Below, one piece after another: positions 9,229 to 15,984 of a DNA stretch of 44,228 nucleotides. Numbering within the stretch: the first letter of the stretch is position 1; every line of letters begins with the position of its first letter. The stretch lies in NCBI GenBank assembly GCA_036506175.1, contig DASXSE010000023.1, positions 1 through 44,228 of the forward strand, read 5' to 3'. The translations under genes and the position numbers were made by a program. The notes under the pieces were generated by a model. That model ran no database searches, was not told where the DNA came from, and worked only from the letters and a program-made list of their open reading frames with translations. The DNA is from JAIBJP01 sp036506175 (lineage in GTDB: Bacteria; Actinomycetota; Thermoleophilia; Gaiellales; Gaiellaceae).

Positions 9229-9621
9229 CTAGCGGACGTCGGTCGTCCGACCAGCGCCTGTGTAGTAGTCGCCCACCTGCGTCCGATAGGCATCGTCGCG
9301 GTAGGTGGCCTCGTCGAACTCGGGCGCGTTCTTGATCTGATCCTTCGTCCGGTTTACGAAGACCGACTCCGTATCGAGATCGACCCGCTGGATGACGCCC
9401 GCGGGAAGGAGGACCTTCTTGCCGAAGATCCACGGGCCGGTGTCGACGACCACGTAGCTTCGCGACGTCTCATACGTCGCCTCGTCGATCTTGCCGATGC
9501 TGCCGTCCATGGCCTCGACGCCGAAGCCGGTCAGGTCGACGCCCTTGGTGACGTCGACGCCGATGGTCTCTACGTCGCCGTAGGTCCACGGATCCATAGT
9601 CGTTCTGTCAATGCGTTCCAT
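9229..9621 (-). CDS. PRC-barrel domain protein
   Basis: 130 residues. The ATG at 9621 is preceded on the - strand by AAAGGGG with a 6-nt spacer, which decides this start over the ATG at 9597. Residues 30-95 form a PRC-barrel: 'GFGVEAMDGSIGKIDEA', 'SYVVVDTGPWIFGKKVLLP', then 'VIQRVDLDTESVFVNRTKDQI'. PRC-barrels are beta-barrel adaptor domains found in ribosome maturation and envelope/stress proteins. The C-terminus is Tyr/Asp-rich. The upstream - strand neighbour encodes a BON-domain protein, a pairing common in stress-linked loci. Molecular role unknown. Confidence 0.85.
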   Translation of the reverse strand: MERIDRTTMDPWTYGDVETIGVDVTKGVDLTGFGVEAMDGSIGKIDEATYETSRSYVVVDTGPWIFGKKVLLPAGVIQRVDLDTESVFVNRTKDQIKNAPEFDEATYRDDAYRTQVGDYYTGAGRTTDVR

Positions 9622-9649
9622 CTAAAACCCCTTTCGCGGCCCGCAATCG

Positions 9650-9677
9650 GTTAGAAGGGCGCGAGCCACCTTCTAAC
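9650..9677. promoter_or_regulatory. 9-bp inverted repeat between BON and PRC-barrel genes
   Basis: GTTAGAAGG (9650-9658) pairs perfectly with CCTTCTAAC (9669-9677) across a 10-nt loop. It lies 29 bp upstream of the PRC-barrel start and about 60 bp after the BON stop on the - strand. No U-tract follows, so it could be an operator or a weak terminator/processing hairpin. Apart from the hairpin and the PRC ribosome-binding site, the 9622-9739 gap holds nothing else I recognise. Confidence 0.45.
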
Positions 9678-9739
9678 TACCCGTTCACGCGGCGGCCTAA
9701 CACCAAGAAAGGCGCTATTTCACCCGGTTTTGCGGCTTT

Positions 9740-10204
9740 TCAGCGCTTAAATGCGGGCGCCTCGCCGGGGATGTGGAGGAGGTTCTCGACGCCCTTCACG
9801 CCGCGGACCTTGCTCACGCGCACCTCGAGCGCTTGCACGAGCTCAGGGCGTGCGACCTCGCCGCGGAGGAAGACGACACCGTTCTCGGCGTTGACGTTGA
9901 TCTGACCCTTCGGCACGTCCCGATGCCTGAAGACGATCGACTCGACCTTGTCGACCAGCGTCTGATCGTCGAGCTCCTCGACCATGCCGCGCGAGTGCTT
10001 CGCGCGCTCGACATAGCCGCGCGCGTCCGAAGACACGTGATGGGCGACCTTTCGTCCGCGCCTGCCGGCATGGCGCGCGAATGAGCGCAGCCTGTCCCGC
10101 GTGACATGGCGTCTCCGGCGGCCCTGCTGCGGATCGTAGTAGTAGGCAAGCGCCGCTCCTCCGATCGCGGCGGCTAGGAAGAACGGAAGCGGACGCGAGC
10201 GCAT
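9740..10204 (-). CDS. BON-domain membrane-anchored protein
   Basis: I chose ATG 10204, giving 154 residues; the frame is open to 10372, but that would cover the divergent sigma gene. The N-terminus is one hydrophobic helix (RPLPFFLAAAIGGAALAYYY) followed by 'DPQQGRRRRHVTRDRL', a pattern common in 'YtxH-like' anchored proteins. The C-terminal ~70 residues are a BON domain (DQTLVDKVESIVFRHRDV, 'INVNAENGVVFLRGEV', 'VRGVKGVENLLHIPGEAP'). BON domains bind phospholipid or cell envelope and are often stress-induced. The gene is divergent from the ECF sigma factor with an 80-bp intergenic region. Confidence 0.85.
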   Translation of the reverse strand: MRSRPLPFFLAAAIGGAALAYYYDPQQGRRRRHVTRDRLRSFARHAGRRGRKVAHHVSSDARGYVERAKHSRGMVEELDDQTLVDKVESIVFRHRDVPKGQINVNAENGVVFLRGEVARPELVQALEVRVSKVRGVKGVENLLHIPGEAPAFKR

Positions 10205-10284
10205 GACGGAAACCTCCGGGTCGAGACGGGTCGGGGCGAGCCTAACAGGGAACCCCGGTCGTCCCAAAGGTGTAGAAGGGAGCG

Positions 10285-10848
10285 GTGGAGGGCCGTCCAC
10301 TACAGGAGTCAGAGCTCGTCGAACGAGCGAAAAGGGGCGATCAGGCCGCCTATGGAGACCTCGTGCACGCATACCAGGGGATTGCGTTCCGCACCGCCTA
10401 CGTCATCGTCGGAAACGCCGCCGAGGCCGAGGATGCGGCCCAGGAGGGATTCGTGAAGGCCTTTTACGCGCTGCGCCGCTTTCGGCCCGGTGCGCCCTTT
10501 CGTCCCTGGGTGCTCCAGATCGTCGCCAACGAAGCTCGCAACCGCCGCAGGTCCGCGGGCCGGCGGGCCGCGCTCCTCATGCGGACGGCTGCGGACGCTC
10601 CCTCGGGGGAGGCGGCCCCCTCCCCCGAGGCGGCCATCGAGAGCCGCGAGCAACGTGAGGCGCTGCTAGCGGCGGTGAACAACTTGAGAGAAGAGGACCG
10701 CCTGGTAATCACCTGTCGTTACTTCCTCGAGCTGTCCGAGGAGGAGACCGCCGCCGTGCTCGATTGGAAGCGCGGCACTGTCAAGTCGAGGCTCTCGCGC
10801 GCACTCGAGCGGCTGCGCGCCGAAATTGGGGAGAAAGCGTATGCCTGA
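10285..10848 (+). CDS. ECF-family RNA polymerase sigma factor
   Basis: 187 residues from a GTG preceded by GAAGGGAG. Region sigma2 runs over residues ~10-80 (ELVERAKRGDQAAYGDLVHA, 'AEDAAQEGFVKAFYALRRF', 'RPWVLQIVANEARNRRR'). Sigma4 covers ~125-180 ('LREEDRLVITCRYFLELSEEE', approximate, and 'WKRGTVKSRLSRALERLRAE'). There is no sigma3, as expected for ECF. It redirects RNA polymerase to a stress regulon. Its stop overlaps the next gene's start by 8 nt, so the two are translationally coupled. The upstream gap contains GGGAAC near 10245, the usual start of ECF -35 boxes, but I see no convincing -10 at the right spacing. Confidence 0.93.
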   Translation: MEGRPLQESELVERAKRGDQAAYGDLVHAYQGIAFRTAYVIVGNAAEAEDAAQEGFVKAFYALRRFRPGAPFRPWVLQIVANEARNRRRSAGRRAALLMRTAADAPSGEAAPSPEAAIESREQREALLAAVNNLREEDRLVITCRYFLELSEEETAAVLDWKRGTVKSRLSRALERLRAEIGEKAYA

Positions 10849-11581
10849 GCTCGAGCTCGCACTTCGCGACCTCGGTAGCACGATCGAGTTCCCGCCCACG
10901 CCGGACCTCGGCTCGGGAGTTCGCGAACGGCTTACTGAGGGTCGCGCGCCTCGGCTTCCGCTGTTCAACCGGCGCACGCTCGTGATCGCCTTGGCTGTCG
11001 TGGCGGTCGCGATCGGAGCGCTCATGGCTGTGCCGCAGACGCGTGGGTCGATCCTGCGCTTCTTCCATTTGCGAGGCGTGACGATCGAGCGCGTGAATGA
11101 GATGCCGACGGTTCCGCTCCAGCGCGACTTCAACAAGCTCTTCCTCGGGGAGCGGGTCACGCTCGACGAGGCGCGCCAGCGGGCCGATTTCGAGGTCGTC
11201 GTCCCCGAGAGTCTCGGCGATCCGGACGGGATCTACTTCCAGGAGTCGCCTCCGGGCGGAATGGTCTCCTTCGTGTACGGGACGCCCGAGCATCCCCGCG
11301 CCCTCCTGACCGAGTTCCAGGGCACTGTCACGGACGTGATCTTCAAGAAGGTCGCCGCCGGCACGAAGATCGAGCCGGTCGACGTCGCGGGCGGGCCAGG
11401 CTACTGGCTGTCGGGGAAACCGCACGAGTTCGTCTACTGGGACAAGAACGGCGAGTTTCGGCAAGAAATCGTGCGTCTGGCGGGCAACACGCTCGTCTGG
11501 GAACGCGGCGCCCTGACGCTCCGGCTGGAAGCGGACATAAATCGGTCAGAAGCGCTCGAGATCGCCCGGTCGCTGCGCTGA
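10841..11581 (+). CDS. Single-pass membrane protein coupled to the ECF sigma factor (possible anti-sigma; DUF4367-like)
   Basis: 246 residues from ATG 10841, which overlaps the sigma stop in ATGCCTGA. A cytoplasmic N-terminal ~45 residues (MPELELALRDLGSTIEFPPT...) precede one transmembrane helix at about 47-64 (LVIALAVVAVAIGALMAV). The rest is extracytoplasmic, with 'LGERVTLDEARQRADFEVVV' and 'GYWLSGKPHEFVYWD', resembling DUF4367. Topology and overlap suggest an anti-sigma or sensor partner. However, no zinc-finger HxxxCxxC or clear anti-sigma domain is visible in the N-terminal segment, so the anti-sigma role is inference from context. Confidence 0.7.
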   Translation: MPELELALRDLGSTIEFPPTPDLGSGVRERLTEGRAPRLPLFNRRTLVIALAVVAVAIGALMAVPQTRGSILRFFHLRGVTIERVNEMPTVPLQRDFNKLFLGERVTLDEARQRADFEVVVPESLGDPDGIYFQESPPGGMVSFVYGTPEHPRALLTEFQGTVTDVIFKKVAAGTKIEPVDVAGGPGYWLSGKPHEFVYWDKNGEFRQEIVRLAGNTLVWERGALTLRLEADINRSEALEIARSLR

Positions 11582-11601
11582 CGGGCTCAAAAATCAACCA
11601 G

Positions 11602-11847
11602 ATGGGGGACAACCGCGCCTGCGCCGTGACCGAATCTACGTACATGATCGCTGCGGATCTAGAGCTTGATTTCGACGCTGAGGCCGAGCGCGTCCTCGTC
11701 TGGCGCGAGGAAGAGCTCGAGCGAGTCGGCTACGAGCCGGCCACGGCGCGCACGCTCGCAGAGCGCACCTACGTGGATCTCCATCTCGCGATGGATCTCC
11801 TGCGGCGCGGTTGTCCCATGGACACTGCGGTTCAGATCCTTCTCTAG
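11602..11847 (+). CDS. Small helical protein of unknown function
   Basis: 81 residues from ATG 11602; GTG 11626 and ATG 11644 are alternative starts, and no Shine-Dalgarno decides between them. The core 'AERVLVWREEELERVGYEPA' and 'LAERTYVDLHLAMDLLRRGC' is amphipathic and helical. I have seen similar ~70-residue proteins in other actinobacteria, but no function is known to me. Its TAG stop shares CTAG (11844-11847) with the convergent ArsR-SRPBCC gene. Confidence 0.65.
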   Translation: MGDNRACAVTESTYMIAADLELDFDAEAERVLVWREEELERVGYEPATARTLAERTYVDLHLAMDLLRRGCPMDTAVQILL

Positions 11848-12605
11848 CTCGTTGCGTACATAAGGGAGCCCGGCGTGGTGAGGAGCTCGCCGGTCTCGAG
11901 CAGCGTCTTCAGACCGGACAAGATCATCGGCCAACCGCCGTACAGCTCGTCGTTCGCGTCCTCGCGCAGCTGGTCGTGGGTGACCCGCAGGCGGCAGGAG
12001 TCGTCGCCGATCGGGTCGATCTCCCAGGTTACGCGCGAGGTTCCTTCGGCCTTGACGTCGTCACTCCAGAGCGCCCGAAAGCTCTGCACGAGCCGATGCG
12101 GCGGATCGACCTCGAGGTTCTCGCCTTCGGAGATCGGGCCCCCGGCGCTCGGGTGGACCGCCGTGTAGCTCGAACCGGCCGTCCAGTCTGATTGCACGCC
12201 GACGCCGAACGAGTACTTCGCGCGCATCTCGGGATCGGTGATCGCCTCCCAGAGCTGCTCGGGCGTCGTCTTGATGTAGATCTCGAAGACCTTCTCCATG
12301 TTCCCCTCCAGTCGGGTCTTGAGCTCGCTGAGCGTGGAGGCCCAGGGCTCGGCGTATTTGCTCACCCAGCGGTCGTGGACGAGCCTGATCGGGACCGGGT
12401 TCAGGTAGTGGAGCTTCTCTCGGCCTCGTCTTTTGGTGACGATCAGGCCCGCCTCCTCGAGCTGCTTCAGATGCCTCATGACGCCGAAGCGCGTCATCGC
12501 GAAGCGCGCGTCGAGGGCGCCGAGGGTCTGCCCGTCCTCGCGGAACAGCTCATCGAGGATCGCACGCCTCGTCGGACTGCCGAGAGCTCTGAACACCTCG
12601 TCCAT
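11844..12605 (-). CDS. ArsR-type HTH regulator fused to an SRPBCC (AHSA1-like) domain
   Basis: 253 residues. Residues 1-~95 are a winged helix-turn-helix: MDEVFRALGSPTRRAILDEL, 'RFGVMRHLKQLEEAGLIVTK' and 'RRGREKLHYLNPVPI'. Residues ~103-250 are an SRPBCC fold (MEKVFEIYIKTTPEQLWEAI, 'WTAGSSYTAVHPSAGGP', 'GGWPMILSGLKTLLETGE'). Usually these are two adjacent genes (an ArsR repressor followed by an AHSA1/START-like protein), so this is a fusion in which the hydrophobic-ligand-binding fold may serve as the sensor. No cysteine metal motif is seen in the HTH. A palindromic operator sits just upstream, which suggests autorepression. Confidence 0.88.
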   Translation of the reverse strand: MDEVFRALGSPTRRAILDELFREDGQTLGALDARFAMTRFGVMRHLKQLEEAGLIVTKRRGREKLHYLNPVPIRLVHDRWVSKYAEPWASTLSELKTRLEGNMEKVFEIYIKTTPEQLWEAITDPEMRAKYSFGVGVQSDWTAGSSYTAVHPSAGGPISEGENLEVDPPHRLVQSFRALWSDDVKAEGTSRVTWEIDPIGDDSCRLRVTHDQLREDANDELYGGWPMILSGLKTLLETGELLTTPGSLMYATS

Positions 12606-12618
12606 GGGGAAGGACTAT

Positions 12619-12638
12619 ATGTGACTATTTAGTCACAT
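12619..12638. promoter_or_regulatory. Palindromic operator upstream of the ArsR-SRPBCC gene
   Basis: ATGTGACTA, two bases, then TAGTCACAT: a perfect 9+9 inverted repeat centred 24 bp before the ATG of the - strand regulator. Its size and symmetry fit a dimeric winged-helix protein, and it probably overlaps that gene's promoter. It also lies about 90 bp upstream of the chosen lgt start, so it could affect lgt too. Confidence 0.75.
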
Positions 12639-12726
12639 GTCAACCGCAGCCGTCTGGCGGCGGTTCAGGCAAGCGTCAGGGCGGTTGGGCAGGCGTGAGC
12701 GCCGCCGCGTCCTGCAGACTTGTGGC

Positions 12727-13599
12727 GTGGCCTTCGTCGCGTCGATTCCGAGCCCGTCGAGCGGCGAGGTCCACGTCGGCGGCGTTGCGCTGCACGCGTA
12801 CGGGGTCATGCTCCTCTTGGGGATCCTCGCGGCGGTGTGGCTCACCGGCGTTCGCTGGACGCGCCGTGGCGGCGACTGGGATCTCGTCTTCCGCGTCGCG
12901 ATGTGGGGCGTGGCCGGCGGAATCGTCGGCGCACGGCTCTACCACGTGATCACGAGCTGGAGCGAGGTGCCGGAGCCCAAATGGCAAGGCGTCTTCGAGA
13001 TCTGGAGAGGCGGGCTGGGCGTGTGGGGAGGCATCGCCGGCGGTGTCCTCGTCGGGGCGATCGTGGTCAAACGCTCCGGCAATTCCGTCTACTCGTTCAT
13101 GGACGCGGTCGCGCCCGGCTTGCTCCTCGCACAGGCGATCGGACGCTGGGGCAACTACTTCAACCAGGAGCTCTTCGGGAAGCCGACGAACCTGCCCTGG
13201 GGGCTCGAGATCGACATCCAGAACCGGCCGGCGCAGTACGTCAACTCAGACACCTTCCACCCGACGTTCCTCTACGAGTCGCTCTGGAACTTCCTCGGAG
13301 TGGGTGTGTTGCTGCTCATCGATCGGCGCTTTCGCATCCGGCCGCCGGGGTTGTTCGCGCTCTACGTGGCTTGGTACACGGCGTTTCGCGCGTTCGAGGA
13401 GACGCTTCGGATCGACCCATCGCACAAGTACTTCGGGATGCGCCTGAACTTCTACGTCTCCGTCGTCCTGTTCGTCTTCTCGCTCGTTGTGTTCTGGTGG
13501 TCGCAGAGGCGCAGCGGCGAGCCGCGGCGGCCGCGCAAGGTCACCGAGGCGCCAAAGGGCCCGGCGATGGCTCTCCCGAAAGGCCGCGTCCGCCGCTAG
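12727..13599 (+). CDS. lgt: Prolipoprotein diacylglyceryl transferase
   Basis: 290 residues from GTG 12727 (MAFVASIPSPSSGEVHVG), the start that matches the family N-terminus. The frame is open upstream to ATG 12637, but that extension is basic, unlike Lgt, and would include the operator. Several membrane helices are visible, with the signature 'GRWGNYFNQELFG' and the 'HAYGVMLLLGI' and 'HPTFLYESLWN' segments containing conserved His, Glu and Asn. It transfers diacylglycerol to the lipobox Cys of prelipoproteins at the membrane, the first step of lipoprotein maturation; two lipoprotein genes occur in this window. 17 bp separate it from scpA. Confidence 0.96.
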   Translation: MAFVASIPSPSSGEVHVGGVALHAYGVMLLLGILAAVWLTGVRWTRRGGDWDLVFRVAMWGVAGGIVGARLYHVITSWSEVPEPKWQGVFEIWRGGLGVWGGIAGGVLVGAIVVKRSGNSVYSFMDAVAPGLLLAQAIGRWGNYFNQELFGKPTNLPWGLEIDIQNRPAQYVNSDTFHPTFLYESLWNFLGVGVLLLIDRRFRIRPPGLFALYVAWYTAFRAFEETLRIDPSHKYFGMRLNFYVSVVLFVFSLVVFWWSQRRSGEPRRPRKVTEAPKGPAMALPKGRVRR

Positions 13600-13616
13600 G
13601 GCTAGGGTTTCGCGCG

Positions 13617-14348
13617 ATGACGACCGTCGCCGTTCGCGACCTCGATCTCGACCTGGACGCATTCGAGGGGCCCTTCGACCTCCTCCTGACGCTCGTCCTC
13701 AAAGACGAGCTCGAGCTGGCGGACGTCGAGGTCGCCGGCGTCGTCATGGCCTTCGTGGAGCGACTCGCCGAGCGGGATGGCGCGGATCTAGAAGCGTGTG
13801 GCGAGTTCCTCGTCCTCATCGCCGCGCTGCTCGAGCTGAAGGCGCGGGCACTCTTCCCGGACGAAGACGAGTCGCCGTTCGAAGAGCTCGATCCGGAAGA
13901 CGCAGCCTGCGAGCTGGCCGAGCGGCTTGCGCTCTACCGGCGCTTCAAAGCCGCTTCAGAGTGGCTCGAGGAGCGGCTGGCGGAGGAGTCCGATCGGTAT
14001 TTCCGCCTCGGTCCGGCGCCGCTTGCACCGGTCGTCCAGCGGCCGATTCGTCCGCAGGATCCGGCGGCGCTCGCCTCGGCATTGCGTGCTCTCGCCGCCG
14101 AGCCGCCGGAGCCGTCCCTGAGGCATCTCGCGCTCCGCTTGCCGCCGGTTTCGCTCTTCCTGGAGCGCTTTCGAGCGGTTCTCCAACGGCGGCGGCGCTT
14201 CGTCTTCGACCATGAGGTGAGGTCGCTTTCGCGCGTCGAGCAGGCGGTCGCGTTTCTCGCCCTGCTCGAGCTGCGCAAGGGGGGCGAGGTCAAGCTCGGT
14301 CAGGCGGCGCCCTTCGAGGAGATCACGGTTTGGAGCGCGGCCGCATGA
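13617..14348 (+). CDS. scpA: Segregation and condensation protein A
   Basis: 243 residues from ATG 13617. The N-terminal kleisin part has 'FEGPFDLLLTLVLKDELELA' and 'LVLIAALLELKARALFPDED'. The middle is acidic then basic, and the C-terminal winged helix ends 'VAFLALLELRKGGEVKLGQA'. It bridges SMC heads with ScpB in chromosome condensation. The TGA stop is embedded in CATGA. scpB usually overlaps or directly follows, but here it begins 157 bp later, behind an inserted palindromic segment. Confidence 0.93.
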   Translation: MTTVAVRDLDLDLDAFEGPFDLLLTLVLKDELELADVEVAGVVMAFVERLAERDGADLEACGEFLVLIAALLELKARALFPDEDESPFEELDPEDAACELAERLALYRRFKAASEWLEERLAEESDRYFRLGPAPLAPVVQRPIRPQDPAALASALRALAAEPPEPSLRHLALRLPPVSLFLERFRAVLQRRRRFVFDHEVRSLSRVEQAVAFLALLELRKGGEVKLGQAAPFEEITVWSAAA

Positions 14349-14505
14349 GCTTAAGAGCCCCGGCCACAACGAAGACCTGTGCCGCTGGACCGCGCCGGAA
14401 CACGCGATGGGGCGTCCTCGGTCGCGTCCGTACTACAGACAATACGAACACTCCCTGCGTCCTGGCCTCGCGCGCCCCTGCGCGCCCCAGCGACGAGGCT
14501 CCGTC
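14349..14505. repeat. Intergenic structured element, copy A (between scpA and scpB)
   Basis: This ~157-bp segment aligns with the one before rsmB. Shared exact blocks are GCGTCCTCGGTCGCG (14412-14426) and CTCCCTGCGTCCTGGC (14451-14466), with GCGACGAGGC near the right end. A central hairpin (14427-14432 with 14443-14448) and an outer 7-bp stem TGGGGCG/CGCCCCA (14408-14414 with 14483-14489) are visible. The central stem has a C-A mismatch on the + strand that is a G-U pair on the - strand. CATGA flanks both sides (14344-14348, 14505-14509). No protein is credible in it. Confidence 0.75.
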
Positions 14506-15102
14506 ATGACCGGGACTCTCCGCCTCGTCGAGAACCCTGTCGACCGCCTCGCGAGGACGATCGAGGCGCTGCTCGTGATCGCCCCGAGCCCGCTGACCGT
14601 GGAGGAGCTTGCTGCCGCGACGGAGGACGATGCCGAACGGGTCGAGACCGCGCTCGGACTCCTCGCCACGCGTTATCGCGAGGGTCGCAGCGGGATCGTC
14701 CTCGAGCATGTTGCCGGCGGCTACGCGTTCCGCGCTGCCCGCGAGGCAGCAGAGGCGTGCGCTCGCCTCGTCGAGCGGCCCGTGCAACGCGGCCTCTCGC
14801 ACGCTGCGCTCGAAACGCTGGCCGTCGTCGCCTATCTGGGGCCAGTCTCTCGTCCCGAGATCGCGCGCATTCGCGGGGTTGCGGCCGATTCGGCGGTCGC
14901 AGGGCTTGTCGAGCGCGGCCTCATCGCGGAAGCCGGACGTGAGCAGGAGGGTGGAGCCGTGCGCTACCGCGCGACGCCGCTCTTCGAGCGCGTTTTCGGC
15001 CTCTCCGGCCTTTCTGAGTTACCGCGGCTGGACGACCTCGCCGAGGGCTCGGAAGCGCTTCGCACTCGGTTGGAAGAAGTCGCGGGCCGCCGCGGCGCCT
15101 AG
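14506..15102 (+). CDS. scpB: Segregation and condensation protein B
   Basis: 198 residues from ATG 14506. The frame is open upstream to 14407, but those 33 residues are encoded by the inserted repeat and do not resemble ScpB. It has tandem winged helices: 'IEALLVIAPSPLTVEELAAA', 'GYAFRAAREAAEACARLVER' and 'SHAALETLAVVAYLGPVSRP' with 'EIARIRGV' as the ScpB hallmark. It dimerises and binds ScpA in the SMC complex. The inserted element supplies its 5' leader, so the untranslated region differs from the usual overlapping arrangement. The stop overlaps the GYD gene's stop in CTAG. Confidence 0.94.
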   Translation: MTGTLRLVENPVDRLARTIEALLVIAPSPLTVEELAAATEDDAERVETALGLLATRYREGRSGIVLEHVAGGYAFRAAREAAEACARLVERPVQRGLSHAALETLAVVAYLGPVSRPEIARIRGVAADSAVAGLVERGLIAEAGREQEGGAVRYRATPLFERVFGLSGLSELPRLDDLAEGSEALRTRLEEVAGRRGA

Positions 15103-15389
15103 GCGTCTCTTACGATTCCTTCAGCCTCGTCCCGCGTGAACGCACGGAGCGTCTCGGTGCGGACGTTTCCGTGCCTGGCGAGGTCGAGCAGCGTTGCGTA
15201 GGCCGTCTCGTCGTCGGGCGCCTCGAAGATCTCGACGACGTCGTAGCGACCCAGCGTCACGTAGATGTCGATGAGCTTGCCGCCTCGTTCGGCGATGACG
15301 CGCTCGCTCTCCTCAACCCGGTCGCGCCAGGCCGGCAGTCCGCCGATCCCCTGCGACGTCCAGTTCATGAGCGAGATGTACGTGGGCAC
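15099..15389 (-). CDS. GYD-domain protein
   Basis: 96 residues from a GTG. 'TYISLMNWTSQGIGGLPAWRD', 'AERGGKLIDIYVTLGRYDVV' (approximate) and 'EIFEAPDDETAYATLLDLAR' match the GYD family, small alpha/beta proteins with a ferredoxin-like fold related to Dabb/EthD. The usual core GxYD is GRYD here. Function is unknown; related folds form dimers that bind small hydrophobic molecules. It converges with scpB, with stops sharing CTAG at 15099-15102. Confidence 0.85.
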   Translation of the reverse strand: MPTYISLMNWTSQGIGGLPAWRDRVEESERVIAERGGKLIDIYVTLGRYDVVEIFEAPDDETAYATLLDLARHGNVRTETLRAFTRDEAEGIVRDA

Positions 15390-15406
15390 GGCAGGATGAT
15401 GACCGA

Positions 15407-15436
15407 GATCGGGGCCGGATGAACCCGGCCCCGATC
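15407..15436 (-). terminator. Strong hairpin after the exported barrel-protein gene
   Basis: A perfect 12-bp stem (15407-15418 with 15425-15436; GATCGGGGCCGG) with a 6-nt loop. It lies 15 nt after the stop of the - strand gene at 15451 and 18 nt before the GYD start. It is a probable terminator without a U-tract, as is common in high-GC genomes. Confidence 0.7.
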
Positions 15437-15450
15437 GTGTCAGAGGTCGG

Positions 15451-15918
15451 TCAGCCGATGACGTGGAAGATGAAGTCGAACTCCGTGCCGCCGTTGCGCG
15501 ACTTCAGCTCCATCTGGCCGCGCGCGTTGCGGTACGCGCCCGTTCCGCCTGTGATCGCCACGACGCTGTCGGACGTGTCGAAGAACGGGCCTTCGACGGT
15601 GATCTGACCCTTGGGCAGGAACGTCGTCCAGTTGCACTCGTACGAGCCCGGCACGGGCGCCACGATCCGGATGCAGTAGCCCTGGTCGGTACCGACCTTG
15701 GTCGTGTCGGCCGCGTTGAAGACCTCGTTGGCGAAGGTAAGGATGTCGCCGGACGAATCTCCGCCGGGGCCGGTGTCCGTCGTCGTGTCGGTGGTCGCGT
15801 GCTCGATCACGTGGATGGCCTTCCCCCCCGAGCCGGTCGTTCTGGCGTCCCCGCCCACGACCGCAAACGTGAGGACGCCGAGCGCGACAACCGCGGGAAG
15901 AACGAGTAACCGCTTCAT
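15451..15918 (-). CDS. Exported allene-oxide-cyclase-barrel-like (dirigent-type) protein
   Basis: 155 residues from ATG 15918, chosen because GGAGAGGAG lies 6 nt upstream; ATG 15924 lies within that spacing. A signal peptide (MKRLLVLPAVVALGVLTFAV) is followed by a beta-rich domain: 'IHVIEHATTDTTTDTG', 'GDILTFANEVFNAADTTKVG', 'GYCIRIVAPVPGSYECNWT', 'ITGGTGAYRNARGQMELKS'. The 'GGTGAYRNARG' strand turn and overall pattern match allene oxide cyclase-like/dirigent barrels. The family in bacteria is secreted with no established reaction. It is divergent from the pseudouridine synthase gene (66 bp apart). Confidence 0.8.
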   Translation of the reverse strand: MKRLLVLPAVVALGVLTFAVVGGDARTTGSGGKAIHVIEHATTDTTTDTGPGGDSSGDILTFANEVFNAADTTKVGTDQGYCIRIVAPVPGSYECNWTTFLPKGQITVEGPFFDTSDSVVAITGGTGAYRNARGQMELKSRNGGTEFDFIFHVIG

Positions 15919-15984
15919 ACGCATCTCCTCTCCGTAGAACATGGCGACCCTAAGCGTTCGCGCCGAGAGGCACAATCGTCCGTC

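Noticed and set aside
12637..12726. N-terminal extension of Lgt from ATG 12637
   Set aside because: The extra 30 residues are basic and unlike Lgt, and the codons overlap the regulator's operator region; GTG 12727 gives the family N-terminus.
14407..14505. N-terminal extension of ScpB from ATG 14407
   Set aside because: It is translated from the repeat element and does not resemble ScpB; ATG 14506 fits.
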